Of a stretch of 64,000 nucleotides of DNA, positions 16,463 to 24,531 are shown piece by piece. The notes below the pieces were generated by a model, which worked only from the letters and a program-made list of their open reading frames with translations, did no database searches and was not told the origin of the DNA. Made by a program: the position numbers and the translations under genes. Each line of letters starts with the position of its first letter. Within the stretch, counting starts at the first letter, position 1. The DNA comes from Arthrobacter humicola. GTDB taxonomy: Bacteria > Actinomycetota > Actinomycetes > Actinomycetales > Micrococcaceae. The stretch covers positions 1 through 64,000 of the forward strand of contig NZ_JAFKON010000008.1 of NCBI RefSeq assembly GCF_022803015.1. Reading direction: 5' to 3'.

Positions 16463-17959
16463 TCACCGCCCGGCGGGAACTTGCGGGAGCTGGGCGGTTT
16501 CGTCGACCAGTTCCGCCCGCGCCCGGCCGTGGCCGCGGACCCAGAGGCGGTAAGCGAGTACCAGGACGCCCAGCCAGGCGGCGCCCACGTACAGCGCCAC
16601 CCGGGTGTCCTCGAAGGCGCCGAGAATCACGATCACCAGGGCCATGAACGCGATGGTCAGTATGGAGGCGGCGGGCCACCACGGTGACGGGAACTCCGAC
16701 GCCGGCAGGGACTTGCGGGCGATCTCGCGTTTCATGGCGACATGGGAGGCCAGGATCATGGCCCAGACCCACACGGTCGCGAAGGTGGCGATCGAGGCGA
16801 TCAGCAGGAAGACGTCTTCCGGGATCACGGCGTTCAGCACCACCCCCACCAGCAGGATGCCGGTCATCATCACCACCGTCATCCACGGCACCCCGTGACG
16901 GGAAACCTTGCCGAAGCTCGCCGGTGCGTGGCCCTGCCGGGCCAGGCCGAAGAGGATCCGGCCGGCGCCGAAGATGTCGCTGTTGACTGCCGAGAGCGCC
17001 GCCGTGATCACCACGGCGTTGAGGATGTGGGGTGCGGCCGGGATGCCCAGGCCGCTGAAGATCTGCACGAAGGGGCTGCCGTTGCTGCCAATTTCGTCCC
17101 ACGGGAACAGGCTCATCAGCACGCCGAGGGTCAGCACATAGAACAGCAGGACCCGGACGGGCACGGTGTTGACGGCCTTGGGGATGACCTTTTTCGGATC
17201 GGCGGCCTCACCTGCGGTGATGCCGAGGGTCTCCACGCCGCCAAACGCGAACATCACCACGGCGAAGGAGGCAAGGAGTCCTTCGAACCCGTTGGGGAAC
17301 AGGCCTCCGTGGTCCACGAGGTTGCCGAGCCCTGGTGCCACGGTGGCGCCGCCGGCCTGGAAGCCGAAGACGATGATCGCAGCCCCGCCCGCGATCATGG
17401 CGATGATGGCCGCCACCTTGATCAGGGAGAACCAGAATTCCAGCTCGCCGAACACCTTGACGCTGAGCAGGTTCAGGGCGGCCAGGAAGAAGATGATGGC
17501 CAGGATCCAGACCCAGCGCTCCACGCCGGGGAACCAGAATCCCATGTAGATGCTGAACGCCGTGACATCCGCGATGGCCACGATCGCCATCTCAAAGACA
17601 TAGGTCCAGCCCGTCACAAACCCGGCCAGCGGTCCCAGGTAGCGGCTCGCGTACTGGCCGAAGGACCCGGACACCGGATGCCGCACCGCCATTTCGCCGA
17701 GGGCACGCATCACCATGAAGACCGCGGCGCCGCCGATCATGTAGGCCAGCAGGACGGCGGGCCCGGCCTTCTGGATGGCGGAGGCGGAGCCGTAGAACAG
17801 CCCCGTGCCGATCGCCGAGCCCAGCGCCATGAAGCGGATGTGGCGGACGTTGAGTCCCCGGCTGAGTACGGAGTCGACGGCTGCGCCGACGGCGGTGGCA
17901 GCGCTGCCGGTGCCGGCCTCGGCAGGAGCCGCCTTCGTGGCGGTTTGGGCTTGTTGCAT
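16463..17959 (-). CDS. Amino-acid permease (APC superfamily, AAT type)
   Basis: 498 residues, 12 predicted helices. [31 protein letters not shown] and [41 protein letters not shown] are hallmarks of AAT permeases, and [22 protein letters not shown] is the characteristic mid-protein segment. Related proteins carry proline, histidine or aromatic amino acids. The ATG at 17959 has GAGAAGG upstream. The ~330-bp leader contains a structured stem and a weak match to the hut operator (18079-18094), so histidine transport is possible but unproven. Confidence 0.85.
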   Translation of the reverse strand: MQQAQTATKAAPAEAGTGSAATAVGAAVDSVLSRGLNVRHIRFMALGSAIGTGLFYGSASAIQKAGPAVLLAYMIGGAAVFMVMRALGEMAVRHPVSGSFGQYASRYLGPLAGFVTGWTYVFEMAIVAIADVTAFSIYMGFWFPGVERWVWILAIIFFLAALNLLSVKVFGELEFWFSLIKVAAIIAMIAGGAAIIVFGFQAGGATVAPGLGNLVDHGGLFPNGFEGLLASFAVVMFAFGGVETLGITAGEAADPKKVIPKAVNTVPVRVLLFYVLTLGVLMSLFPWDEIGSNGSPFVQIFSGLGIPAAPHILNAVVITAALSAVNSDIFGAGRILFGLARQGHAPASFGKVSRHGVPWMTVVMMTGILLVGVVLNAVIPEDVFLLIASIATFATVWVWAMILASHVAMKREIARKSLPASEFPSPWWPAASILTIAFMALVIVILGAFEDTRVALYVGAAWLGVLVLAYRLWVRGHGRARAELVDETAQLPQVPAGR

Positions 17960-18078
17960 GCGAATACCTTCTCGTCATTGGGAGGGGGATCGCCATCCAG
18001 CAGACCACGTCCGGCCTTGCTGTGAGGAGTCTCACGGGAACTTCGTGTCTTTGATTTCAGACTGTGCGGCGCTCCCTC

Positions 18079-18168
18079 TGCCGGGATTCCCCACCTATGG
18101 CAGCGCCCGACGGCGTGTGGTCCCGCGAAGGCGGCGCGTCCCGGCGTCGTGGTTGCAAAGGTGGGGAA
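18079..18168. other. Structured segment in the permease leader, with possible weak hut-type site
   Basis: The 378-bp gap 17960-18337 has no gene. TTCCCCACCT (18087-18096) and AGGTGGGGAA (18159-18168) form a perfect 10-bp stem enclosing 62 nt that can pair internally (CGACG with CGTCG, CCGC with GCGG). On the minus strand this would be an RNA stem ~110-210 nt ahead of the permease ATG. TGCCGGGATTCCCCAC at 18079-18094 matches 12 of 16 positions of the hut operator consensus found near 22671. No known riboswitch class is recognised. Confidence 0.4.
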
Positions 18169-18259
18169 ACTCCGCGCGGGGACCATGTGCGGAGCCGCGG
18201 CATGAGCGGCGCCCGCGCACGCCGCCGTCGAACTCAAACCCCAGGCGAGTCGAAAACTC

Positions 18260-18310
18260 TTGACACCTTGTCAGGTTTTCTTTACTTTTGGGATGTCAGG
18301 TTTGTTTTAC
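18260..18310 (+). promoter_or_regulatory. Promoter with palindromic and direct-repeat operators
   Basis: TTGACA (18260-18265), a 17-bp spacer and TACTTT (18283-18288) form a good promoter. TGACACCTTGTCA (18261-18273) is a palindrome on the -35 element. TGTCAGGTTTTCTTTAC (18269-18285) and TGTCAGGTTTGTTTTAC (18294-18310) are direct repeats, 15 of 17 identical, 25 bp apart. Binding would block the promoter; the XRE protein of the operon is the obvious candidate. Confidence 0.65.
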
Positions 18311-18337
18311 ATTGCCTTGGTTGCGCTGGAGCGGCAG

Positions 18338-18766
18338 ATGTCATTTGAAGAAAAGAGCGCCTGGATCATGGGGGTGCTCGCGGCCGCAACCTACGCCGTG
18401 TACCTCGCCGTCGTTTTTGGCCTGGCCGGCACCATGCCGCTCACGGAAGTGCCGTATGTGGCGCCGCTGCTGTGGACAGTCGGCGCCTCGATCGGCCTTT
18501 CGATCGTGCTTCACCTGGTGATCCGGGCCCTGTCCGCCAAGGACGCCGGCATGAAGGATCAGCGGGACAAGGAGATTTACCGCTTCGGCGAATACATCGG
18601 CCAGTCCTTCCTCGTCGTCGGGGCCGTGGCGGCGCTCCTCCTGGCCATGGCCGAGCTCGACCACTTCTGGATCGCCAACGTCATCTACCTGGCCTTCGTC
18701 CTGTCCGCGATCCTCGGATCCGTGGCCAAGGTGGTCGCCTATCGCAAAGGCTTCCAGCCGTGGTGA
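18338..18766 (+). CDS. Small four-helix membrane protein, DUF2178-like
   Basis: 142 residues from the ATG at 18338. Four hydrophobic segments are visible: IMGVLAAATYAVYLAVVFGLAG, YVAPLLWTVGASIGLSIVLHLVI, FLVVGAVAALLLAMAEL and ANVIYLAFVLSAILGSVAKVVAY. A charged cytoplasmic loop, KDAGMKDQRDKEIYRFGEYIG, precedes the third. Such proteins are often encoded next to small XRE regulators, as here with a 4-nt overlap. Function unknown; a sensor or signalling role together with the regulator is only an inference. Confidence 0.7.
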   Translation: MSFEEKSAWIMGVLAAATYAVYLAVVFGLAGTMPLTEVPYVAPLLWTVGASIGLSIVLHLVIRALSAKDAGMKDQRDKEIYRFGEYIGQSFLVVGAVAALLLAMAELDHFWIANVIYLAFVLSAILGSVAKVVAYRKGFQPW

Positions 18767-18993
18767 AGCCGACCCGGGTCACGAACTCCATCCGTCGCCT
18801 GCGTTTCGAAAACGGAGAGCTGACCCAGGCGGAGCTCGCCGACCGTATCGGCGTGACCCGCCAGACGGTCATCGCGATCGAACAGGGCCGGTACTCGCCG
18901 TCGCTTGAGCTGGCGTTCCACATTGCCCACGTCCTCAAAGTTCCCCTCGATGACGTCTTCCAATACCCCGACTTTGAAGGAGAAGCACCATGA
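18763..18993 (+). CDS. XRE-family transcriptional regulator
   Basis: 76-residue single-domain helix-turn-helix protein: LRFENGELTQAELADRIGVTRQTVIAIEQGRYSPSLELAFHIAHVLKVPLDDVFQY is a complete Cro/C1-type domain with no effector domain. GTG start overlapping the preceding TGA by 4 nt; its own stop overlaps the next ATG by 4 nt, so the three genes are translationally coupled. Likely repressor of its own operon through the repeats at 18261-18310. Confidence 0.88.
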   Translation: MKPTRVTNSIRRLRFENGELTQAELADRIGVTRQTVIAIEQGRYSPSLELAFHIAHVLKVPLDDVFQYPDFEGEAP

Positions 18994-19961
18994 AAGCGAT
19001 CGTCCAGGATGTTTACGGTTCCGTTGAAGTGCTGGAACTGCGCGAGGTCGACGCCCCCGTGCCCGGCGACGACGATGTGCTGATCCGGGTCCGGGCAGCC
19101 GGTGTCGACCAGGGTGTCTGGCACCTCATGACGGGCCTCCCGTACCTGACCCGCGTGGTCGGCTACGGGCTCAGGAAACCGAAGACCCGCATCCGGGGCC
19201 GGGCCGTGGCCGGCCGGGTGGAGGCTGTCGGCCGGAATATTGTCGGCTTCCGGACCGGGGATGAGGTGTACGGCACCTGTGAGGGATCCTTCGCCGAATA
19301 CGCGTGCGCGAAGGAAGGCCGGCTCGCGCTGAAGCCGAAAAACCTCAGCTTCGAACAGGCCGCCGCCGTCCCGATCTCGGCCGTCACTGCCCTGCAGGCG
19401 CTCCGGAACGCCGGCAGGATCCAGGCCGGGCAGGAGGTCCTCGTCATCGGCGCGGCCGGCGGTGTCGGCGCGTACGCGGTGCAGCTCGCCAAGGCGTTCG
19501 GGGCGCAGGTGACGGGGGTGTGCAGCACCGCGAAAACCGATCTGGTCCGCTCGATCGGCGCGGACCACGTCATCGACTACACACATGACGATTTCGCAGA
19601 CGGATCCCGGCAATTCGACCTCATTGTGGACACCGCCGGCAACCGCCCGCTCACCGTCCTGCGGCGGGCGCTCAAGCCGAAGGGCACGCTCGCGATCGTC
19701 GGCGGGGAAGGCGGAGGGCGGCTGACGGGCGGATTTCAACGCTCGCTCGGCGCCGGGCTGCTCTCCGTGTTTGTCGGCCAGCGGCTCAGGGGCGTCATGG
19801 CCGCAGAGCGGGCGGAGGACCTCCGGTTCCTGACCGGGCTCATCGAGGCGGGCGCGGTGACCCCGGTCATCGGCAAGAGCTACGCCCTGGCGGACGCGCC
19901 GGCGGCAATCCGGGACCTGCGTGATGGACACCTCCGCGGGCAGGCCGTCGTCACCGTTTGA
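18990..19961 (+). CDS. NAD(P)-dependent quinone-oxidoreductase-type alcohol dehydrogenase
   Basis: 323 residues, MDR superfamily. The N-terminal GroES-like domain lacks the zinc cysteines, which points to the zinc-free QOR branch. The cofactor loop is VLVIGAAGGVGAYAVQLAKAFGAQVTGVCSTAKTDLVRSIGADHVIDY. Members reduce quinones or enones, or dehydrogenate alcohols. It is the third gene of the XRE operon, overlapping the regulator by ATGA. An inducible detoxification role fits but is inferred. Confidence 0.85.
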   Translation: MKAIVQDVYGSVEVLELREVDAPVPGDDDVLIRVRAAGVDQGVWHLMTGLPYLTRVVGYGLRKPKTRIRGRAVAGRVEAVGRNIVGFRTGDEVYGTCEGSFAEYACAKEGRLALKPKNLSFEQAAAVPISAVTALQALRNAGRIQAGQEVLVIGAAGGVGAYAVQLAKAFGAQVTGVCSTAKTDLVRSIGADHVIDYTHDDFADGSRQFDLIVDTAGNRPLTVLRRALKPKGTLAIVGGEGGGRLTGGFQRSLGAGLLSVFVGQRLRGVMAAERAEDLRFLTGLIEAGAVTPVIGKSYALADAPAAIRDLRDGHLRGQAVVTV

Positions 19962-19989
19962 GCCGGAGCGGTCAGGCCTTAGCCGCCGC

Positions 19990-20430
19990 CTACGGTGTGC
20001 CGGCCGGGAAGCGGGCGACGTACTGCCGCTGCCACGGGGTTTCCACTGTCCGGCGCCGGTACTGGCGGCGGACGTAGGACACAGCCTGGCCGGGCGGGAC
20101 TCCGTCCAGGATCGCGATGCAGGCCAGCGCAGTGCCGGTCCTGCCGATCCCGCGCCAGCAGGCCACTTCAACCCGTTCGGCCTCGGCCCGGCGCCAGGCC
20201 TCCCGGAACGCCTCCAGGGCGTCCGGCTGGTCGACAGGCAGCCGAAGGTCGGGCCAGGGCACCCATCGGGACTCCCACCCCACGGGCGGCGGCTGCTTGC
20301 CCAGCAAATACACGCCGAACTCGGGAAACGGCCCGGCCGGAAGGGGGTAGTGCAGGCCGCGGCCACGAACGAGCCGGCCGGACGGAAGAGCCATGATGCC
20401 GTCCGCGGAAGCTTCCCACGTGTGCTTCAT
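19990..20430 (-). CDS. Protein tyrosine / dual-specificity phosphatase family protein
   Basis: 146 residues. The P-loop VACWRGIGRTGTALACIAI fits C-X5-R with Cys and Arg in place, but the usual HC begins AC. An upstream WVPWPDL supplies the general-acid Asp. No signal or membrane segment is seen, so it is cytoplasmic. Substrate unknown. ATG start at 20430. Nearest neighbours are unrelated. Confidence 0.78.
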   Translation of the reverse strand: MKHTWEASADGIMALPSGRLVRGRGLHYPLPAGPFPEFGVYLLGKQPPPVGWESRWVPWPDLRLPVDQPDALEAFREAWRRAEAERVEVACWRGIGRTGTALACIAILDGVPPGQAVSYVRRQYRRRTVETPWQRQYVARFPAGTP

Positions 20431-20486
20431 GAACCGATCGTAGTCCGTCCTGCCGCCGGTTGTCCGTGACCAGGAAGGGGCGGATG

Positions 20487-21404
20487 TCAGCGGTATCCGG
20501 CGGCATCGGCGTCGAGTCCTGCTTCCTGGACCTCAACGAGGTACCTCCAACAGTCCGGCTGCGAGCCGTCGGTGTCGGTGAAGCCGTACTCGCGGGCCAG
20601 CGCGCCGGACGAATACGAGCCGCCCGTGCGGCCGAGCACGTTGGGGTCCGCCGCCAGGGCCGCGACCGCACGCCCGACGAACAGCGGGCTTTCCGAGATC
20701 GCGGCGAAGTGCGGTTGCGTCCCGGCGGCCTCCCGCCAGTTTGCCTCGGTGACGCCAAAGTGTTCGAGCATCATCTCCGAACGCATCCAGCCGGGCGTCA
20801 GCGCCACCGCCGCGCAGCCGGAGGATCTCAGCTCCTCCGCCTGGCTGAACGCCAGGCGGAGCACCGCGGTCTTGACGAGGTCGTAAAACACGGAGACCCG
20901 GTAGTGCTCTGCGTTGTACTCGCGCGTGCCGTCGGTCATCTCCACCACCAGGCCGCCGGGGCGGCGGGTGAGCAGCGGCAGCGCGAAGTGGCTCGTAATG
21001 AGGTGGGTGTCCAGGCCGAGGCGGAGCATCTGCAGCCCGGCATTCAGATCGTGGGCCCAGAGCGGAGTGTTCCATTCGATGAAGTCCTCGCCGCCCCAGA
21101 TGTCGTTGACAAGGATGTCCAGCCGGCCCTGCTCGGCGTCGATCCGCTGCACGAGGGCTTCCACCTCGGCGGCCTGGCGGTGATCGACCTCGACGGCGAT
21201 TCCAGTGCCGCCCGCGGCGTCGACGAGAGCGGACGTCTCCTCGATCGTCTCGGCCCGGTTGTAGTCGGAACGGTGGCCGGAGGTGGTGCGCCCGGTGCAG
21301 TACACCACCGCTCCGGCCTCGCCGAGTGCGACGGCGGTGCCGCGCCCCGCGCCCCGGGTGGCCCCGGCAACCAGGGCGACCCTGCCCGACAGCGCTGCAT
21401 TCAC
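20487..21404 (-). CDS. Short-chain dehydrogenase/reductase
   Basis: 305 residues. Cofactor loop VAGATRGAGRGTAVALGEAG and the YCTGRTT segment suggest NADP binding. The central motif is VNDIWGG instead of NNAG, and the active-site tyrosine lies in RVSVFYDLVKTAVLRLA (Tyr-X3-Lys). This is the oversized-SDR group with an IWG variant known in actinobacteria; the reaction is not known. It is transcribed away from hutR; the 282 bp between them hold two hut-type sites. Confidence 0.82.
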   Translation of the reverse strand: MNAALSGRVALVAGATRGAGRGTAVALGEAGAVVYCTGRTTSGHRSDYNRAETIEETSALVDAAGGTGIAVEVDHRQAAEVEALVQRIDAEQGRLDILVNDIWGGEDFIEWNTPLWAHDLNAGLQMLRLGLDTHLITSHFALPLLTRRPGGLVVEMTDGTREYNAEHYRVSVFYDLVKTAVLRLAFSQAEELRSSGCAAVALTPGWMRSEMMLEHFGVTEANWREAAGTQPHFAAISESPLFVGRAVAALAADPNVLGRTGGSYSSGALAREYGFTDTDGSQPDCWRYLVEVQEAGLDADAAGYR

Positions 21405-21579
21405 GTCTGTGCCTTTCCCTCCGGGACCTTACGGGCTGGGCTCAGCCGGCGACGGGCTCGCTCCTATGGCGGGGTCCGATGGCGGGGCACGCACCGGAAA
21501 GCCGGCGCCCACGTTCATCGGAACACCGGGCGTCGGTCCGGGCTAGGGGCGGAAGGCCCGCCATCGGAACGTGGCACTT

Positions 21580-21595
21580 GTCCGGCATTCCAGAC
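21580..21595. promoter_or_regulatory. HutR operator, copy A (upstream of hutR)
   Basis: The reverse complement reads GTCTGGAATGCCGGAC, 15 of 16 identical to the site before hutU. It is an imperfect palindrome with arms GTCTGG/CCGGAC. Confidence 0.7.
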
Positions 21596-21646
21596 AGCCG
21601 TTCCTGTGGGAGGCTGTCGGTTGACCGCCGCCGGGCGCATGCTTAA

Positions 21647-21662
21647 GTACGGGATACCGGAC
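21647..21662. promoter_or_regulatory. HutR operator, copy B (25 bp before hutR)
   Basis: GTACGGGATACCGGAC matches 12 of 16 positions of the hutU site, with the CCGGAC half-site intact. Its position just before the hutR start suggests autoregulation. Confidence 0.5.
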
Positions 21663-21686
21663 ACCGCCCGACCGTGAAGAGGATCA

Positions 21687-22562
21687 ATGCCACCCACCAG
21701 CACCGCAGTGAGCTCCGCCGCCGCCACGTTGTCCGCAGCGCCTGACACGGCCGCCCCCAAGGCCGTCCACCGGGCCGCCGGAACCAAGGCGGCGTCGAAG
21801 GTGCCGGCCGCCGAGAACACGCTGCGCATCCTCAAGCTGCTGGCCTCCCGGCGCGGGCCGATGGCGGCGTCGAACATTGCCACCGCGCTGGGACTGCCGC
21901 GCTCCAGCGTCTACCACCTGCTCGGCGTGATGGAGGCGAACGGCTTCGTGCTGCACCTGCACGAGGAGCAGCGCTACGGCCTGGGCATCAGCGCATTCGA
22001 GCTCAGCTCGGCCTATTCCCGGCAGGAGCCGCTGTCCCGGCTGGGCCGGCCAATGCTCGCCTCGCTCGTGGACGTGATCGGCGAAAGCGCGCACCTGGCG
22101 GTGCTGCACGGCCGCGACGTGCTCTACATCGTGGAGGAGCGGGCCAAGAACCGGCCGTCCCTGGTGACCGACGTCGGCGTCCGGCTGCCCAGCCATCTCA
22201 CGGCCAGCGGGCGGGCCATCCTCGCCGCGCTGCCGAAGTCGCAGGTGCGGGCGCTGTACCCGAACGCTGCCGCCTTCACGGCCCGCCACGAAACCGAATC
22301 GCCCATCATGAAGTACTCCGCGCTGTCTTCGCATCTGGACCAGGTCCGCCAGCGCGGCTACGCCACCGAACACGGCGAGGTCACGCCCGGATTCGGTTCG
22401 ATCGCCGCCGCCGTGACCGACCACGTAGGGTGGCCCACCGCCGCCGTCGCCGTGACGTTCCTGGAGGACAAGCTGCCCGCGGATCAGTGGCCGGTCCTGG
22501 CCGCCCGGGTCCAGAAGGTCGCCAACGAGCTCTCGGTCCGGATCCACGGCCGCCCCGCCTGA
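21687..22562 (+). CDS. hutR: IclR-family regulator of histidine utilisation
   Basis: 291 residues. A disordered Ala/Pro-rich N-terminus (~1-38) precedes the winged helix VPAAENTLRILKLLASRRGPMAASNIATALGLPRSSVYHLLGVMEANGFV, then the IclR effector domain (SLVDVIGESAHLAVLHGRDVLYIVEE, SGRAILAAL). It lies directly upstream of hutU/hutH on the same strand. IclR-type HutR regulators of hut genes are established in Corynebacterium. Related palindromes precede hutR, hutU and hutG, which supports this assignment. The effector is probably histidine or urocanate. Confidence 0.85.
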   Translation: MPPTSTAVSSAAATLSAAPDTAAPKAVHRAAGTKAASKVPAAENTLRILKLLASRRGPMAASNIATALGLPRSSVYHLLGVMEANGFVLHLHEEQRYGLGISAFELSSAYSRQEPLSRLGRPMLASLVDVIGESAHLAVLHGRDVLYIVEERAKNRPSLVTDVGVRLPSHLTASGRAILAALPKSQVRALYPNAAAFTARHETESPIMKYSALSSHLDQVRQRGYATEHGEVTPGFGSIAAAVTDHVGWPTAAVAVTFLEDKLPADQWPVLAARVQKVANELSVRIHGRPA

Positions 22563-22589
22563 CCGGTTGCCCCGTCCCACCCCAGCCCA

Positions 22590-22661
22590 CCCCCGGTTGC
22601 GCTGTCACTTAGGGCTCCCATTCGCCCTTTTTAGCAACCGGAAGTGACAGCGCAACGGGGG
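22590..22661. repeat. Long palindromic element downstream of hutR
   Basis: GTTGCGCTGTCACTT (22596-22610) and AAGTGACAGCGCAAC (22642-22656) form a perfect 15-bp stem. It is extended by CCCCC (22590-22594) and GGGGG (22657-22661), with one extra G at 22595. The 31-nt loop holds a smaller AGGG/CCCT hairpin and a T run. It can act as a terminator for hutR, but its size and form suggest a dispersed palindromic element. Confidence 0.7.
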
Positions 22662-22670
22662 AGGGGAAGG

Positions 22671-22686
22671 GTCTGGAATCCCGGAC
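22671..22686. promoter_or_regulatory. HutR operator, copy C (upstream of hutU)
   Basis: GTCTGGAATCCCGGAC, 139 bp before the hutU ATG. It resembles the TCTGwwATwCCAGA motif which, as I recall it, was reported for HutR of Corynebacterium resistens. A self-complementary CGCGGCCGCG lies nearby at 22712-22721. Confidence 0.72.
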
Positions 22687-22824
22687 AGCACCCCTCCGGC
22701 AGGCCTGTTTCCGCGGCCGCGAAGGGGCTTTAGTTGATACAGAACCTCATTCCTCCGGATACACCAGGACACCAGTCCGAACAGACATCATCCGGCCACA
22801 TATCCAGCGACAAAGGAGACCCTC

Positions 22825-24522
22825 ATGGCACCCGCCGATTTCACTACCGGTGCCCGCCCGGTCAAAGCAGCCCGCGGCACCGAGCTCACCGCCAAGAGCT
22901 GGCAGACGGAAGCCCCGCTGCGCATGCTCATGAACAACCTCGACCCCGAGGTCGCCGAGCGCCCCGATGACCTGGTGGTCTACGGCGGCACCGGCCGCGC
23001 CGTCCGGTCCTGGGCCGCGTTCGACGCCATCACCCGCACCCTGGAAACCATGGAAAAGGACGAGACCCTGCTGGTCCAGTCCGGCAAGCCGGTCGGCGTC
23101 TTCCGCACCAACGAATGGGCACCGCGCGTGCTGCTGGCCAACTCCAACCTCGTCGGCGACTGGGCGAACTGGCCCGAGTTCCGCCGGCTCGAGGCCGAGG
23201 GCCTGATGATGTACGGCCAGATGACCGCCGGGTCCTGGATCTATATCGGCACGCAGGGCATCCTGCAGGGCACGTTCGAGACCTTCGCCGCGATCGCCCG
23301 TAAGCTCACCGGGGACGAGAACGGCACGCTCGCCGGCACCCTGACCCTCACCGGCGGCTGCGGCGGTATGGGCGGCGCCCAGCCGCTCGCCGTCACCCTG
23401 AACGACGGCGCCTGCCTGATTGTCGACGTCGACGAGACCCGCCTGCGCCGCCGGGCCGGGAAGCGTTACCTCGACGAGGTTGAAACTGATCTCGACGCCG
23501 CGATCGCCAAGGTCCTGAAGGCCAAGGAAGAGCGCCGCGGCTGGTCCGTGGGCTACGTCGGCAACGCCGCCGAGGTCTTCCCCGAGATCCTGCGCCGCCA
23601 CAACGCCGGCGAGCTCACCGTCGACATCGTCACTGACCAGACTTCCGCGCACGACCCCCTGAGCTACCTGCCCGAGGGCATCACGGTCGAGGAATGGCAC
23701 AGCGAGGCCGCGGCCGATCCCGAAGGCTTCACCAAGAAGGCCCAGGCCTCGATGGCCAAGCACGTCCAGGCGATGGTCGAGTTCCAGGACGCCGGCGCCG
23801 AGGTCTTCGACTACGGCAACTCCATCCGTGACGAGGCCCGCAAGGGCGGCTACAACCGCGCCTTCGAATTCCCCGGCTTCGTCCCGGCCTACATCCGGCC
23901 GCTGTTCTGCGAGGGCCTCGGCCCGTTCCGCTGGGTGGCCCTCTCCGGTGACCCCGAGGACATCGCAGTCACAGACAAGGCCATCAAAGAGCTCTTCCCC
24001 GAGAACAAGCACCTGCACCGCTGGCTCGATGCCGCCGCCGAACGGGTCGAGTTCGAAGGCCTGCCGGCCCGCATCTGCTGGCTCGGCTATGGCGAACGCG
24101 CCAAGGCCGGCCTGCTGTTCAACCAGCTCGTCAAGGAGGGCAAGGTCAAGGCGCCCATCGTGATCGGCCGCGACCACCTCGACTCCGGCTCCGTCGCCTC
24201 CCCATACCGCGAGACCGAGGCCATGGCCGACGGCTCCGACGCGATCGCCGACTGGCCGCTGCTCAACGCCCTTCTCAACACGGCCTCCGGCGCCACCTGG
24301 GTTTCCATCCACCACGGCGGCGGGGTCGGCATCGGCCGCTCCATCCACGCCGGCCAGGTCTCCGTTGCCGACGGCACCGACCTCGCCGCGGAAAAGCTCG
24401 CGCGCCTCCTGACCAACGATCCCGGCATGGGCGTCATCCGCCACGCCGACGCCGGCTACGACCGCGCCGTCGAAGTCGCCAAGGAACGCGGCGTCCGCAT
24501 CCCCATGAACGAAAAGAAGTAG
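22825..24522 (+). CDS. hutU: Urocanate hydratase
   Basis: 565 residues, full length for urocanase, with the conserved NAD-binding and active-site region [37 protein letters not shown], and [18 protein letters not shown]. It converts urocanate to 4-imidazolone-5-propionate, the second step of histidine degradation, in the cytoplasm. AAAGGAG precedes the ATG at 22825. Only 9 bp separate it from hutH, so they form one operon. Order hutU-hutH is typical of actinobacteria. Confidence 0.97.
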   Translation: MAPADFTTGARPVKAARGTELTAKSWQTEAPLRMLMNNLDPEVAERPDDLVVYGGTGRAVRSWAAFDAITRTLETMEKDETLLVQSGKPVGVFRTNEWAPRVLLANSNLVGDWANWPEFRRLEAEGLMMYGQMTAGSWIYIGTQGILQGTFETFAAIARKLTGDENGTLAGTLTLTGGCGGMGGAQPLAVTLNDGACLIVDVDETRLRRRAGKRYLDEVETDLDAAIAKVLKAKEERRGWSVGYVGNAAEVFPEILRRHNAGELTVDIVTDQTSAHDPLSYLPEGITVEEWHSEAAADPEGFTKKAQASMAKHVQAMVEFQDAGAEVFDYGNSIRDEARKGGYNRAFEFPGFVPAYIRPLFCEGLGPFRWVALSGDPEDIAVTDKAIKELFPENKHLHRWLDAAAERVEFEGLPARICWLGYGERAKAGLLFNQLVKEGKVKAPIVIGRDHLDSGSVASPYRETEAMADGSDAIADWPLLNALLNTASGATWVSIHHGGGVGIGRSIHAGQVSVADGTDLAAEKLARLLTNDPGMGVIRHADAGYDRAVEVAKERGVRIPMNEKK

Positions 24523-24531
24523 GACTTCACA

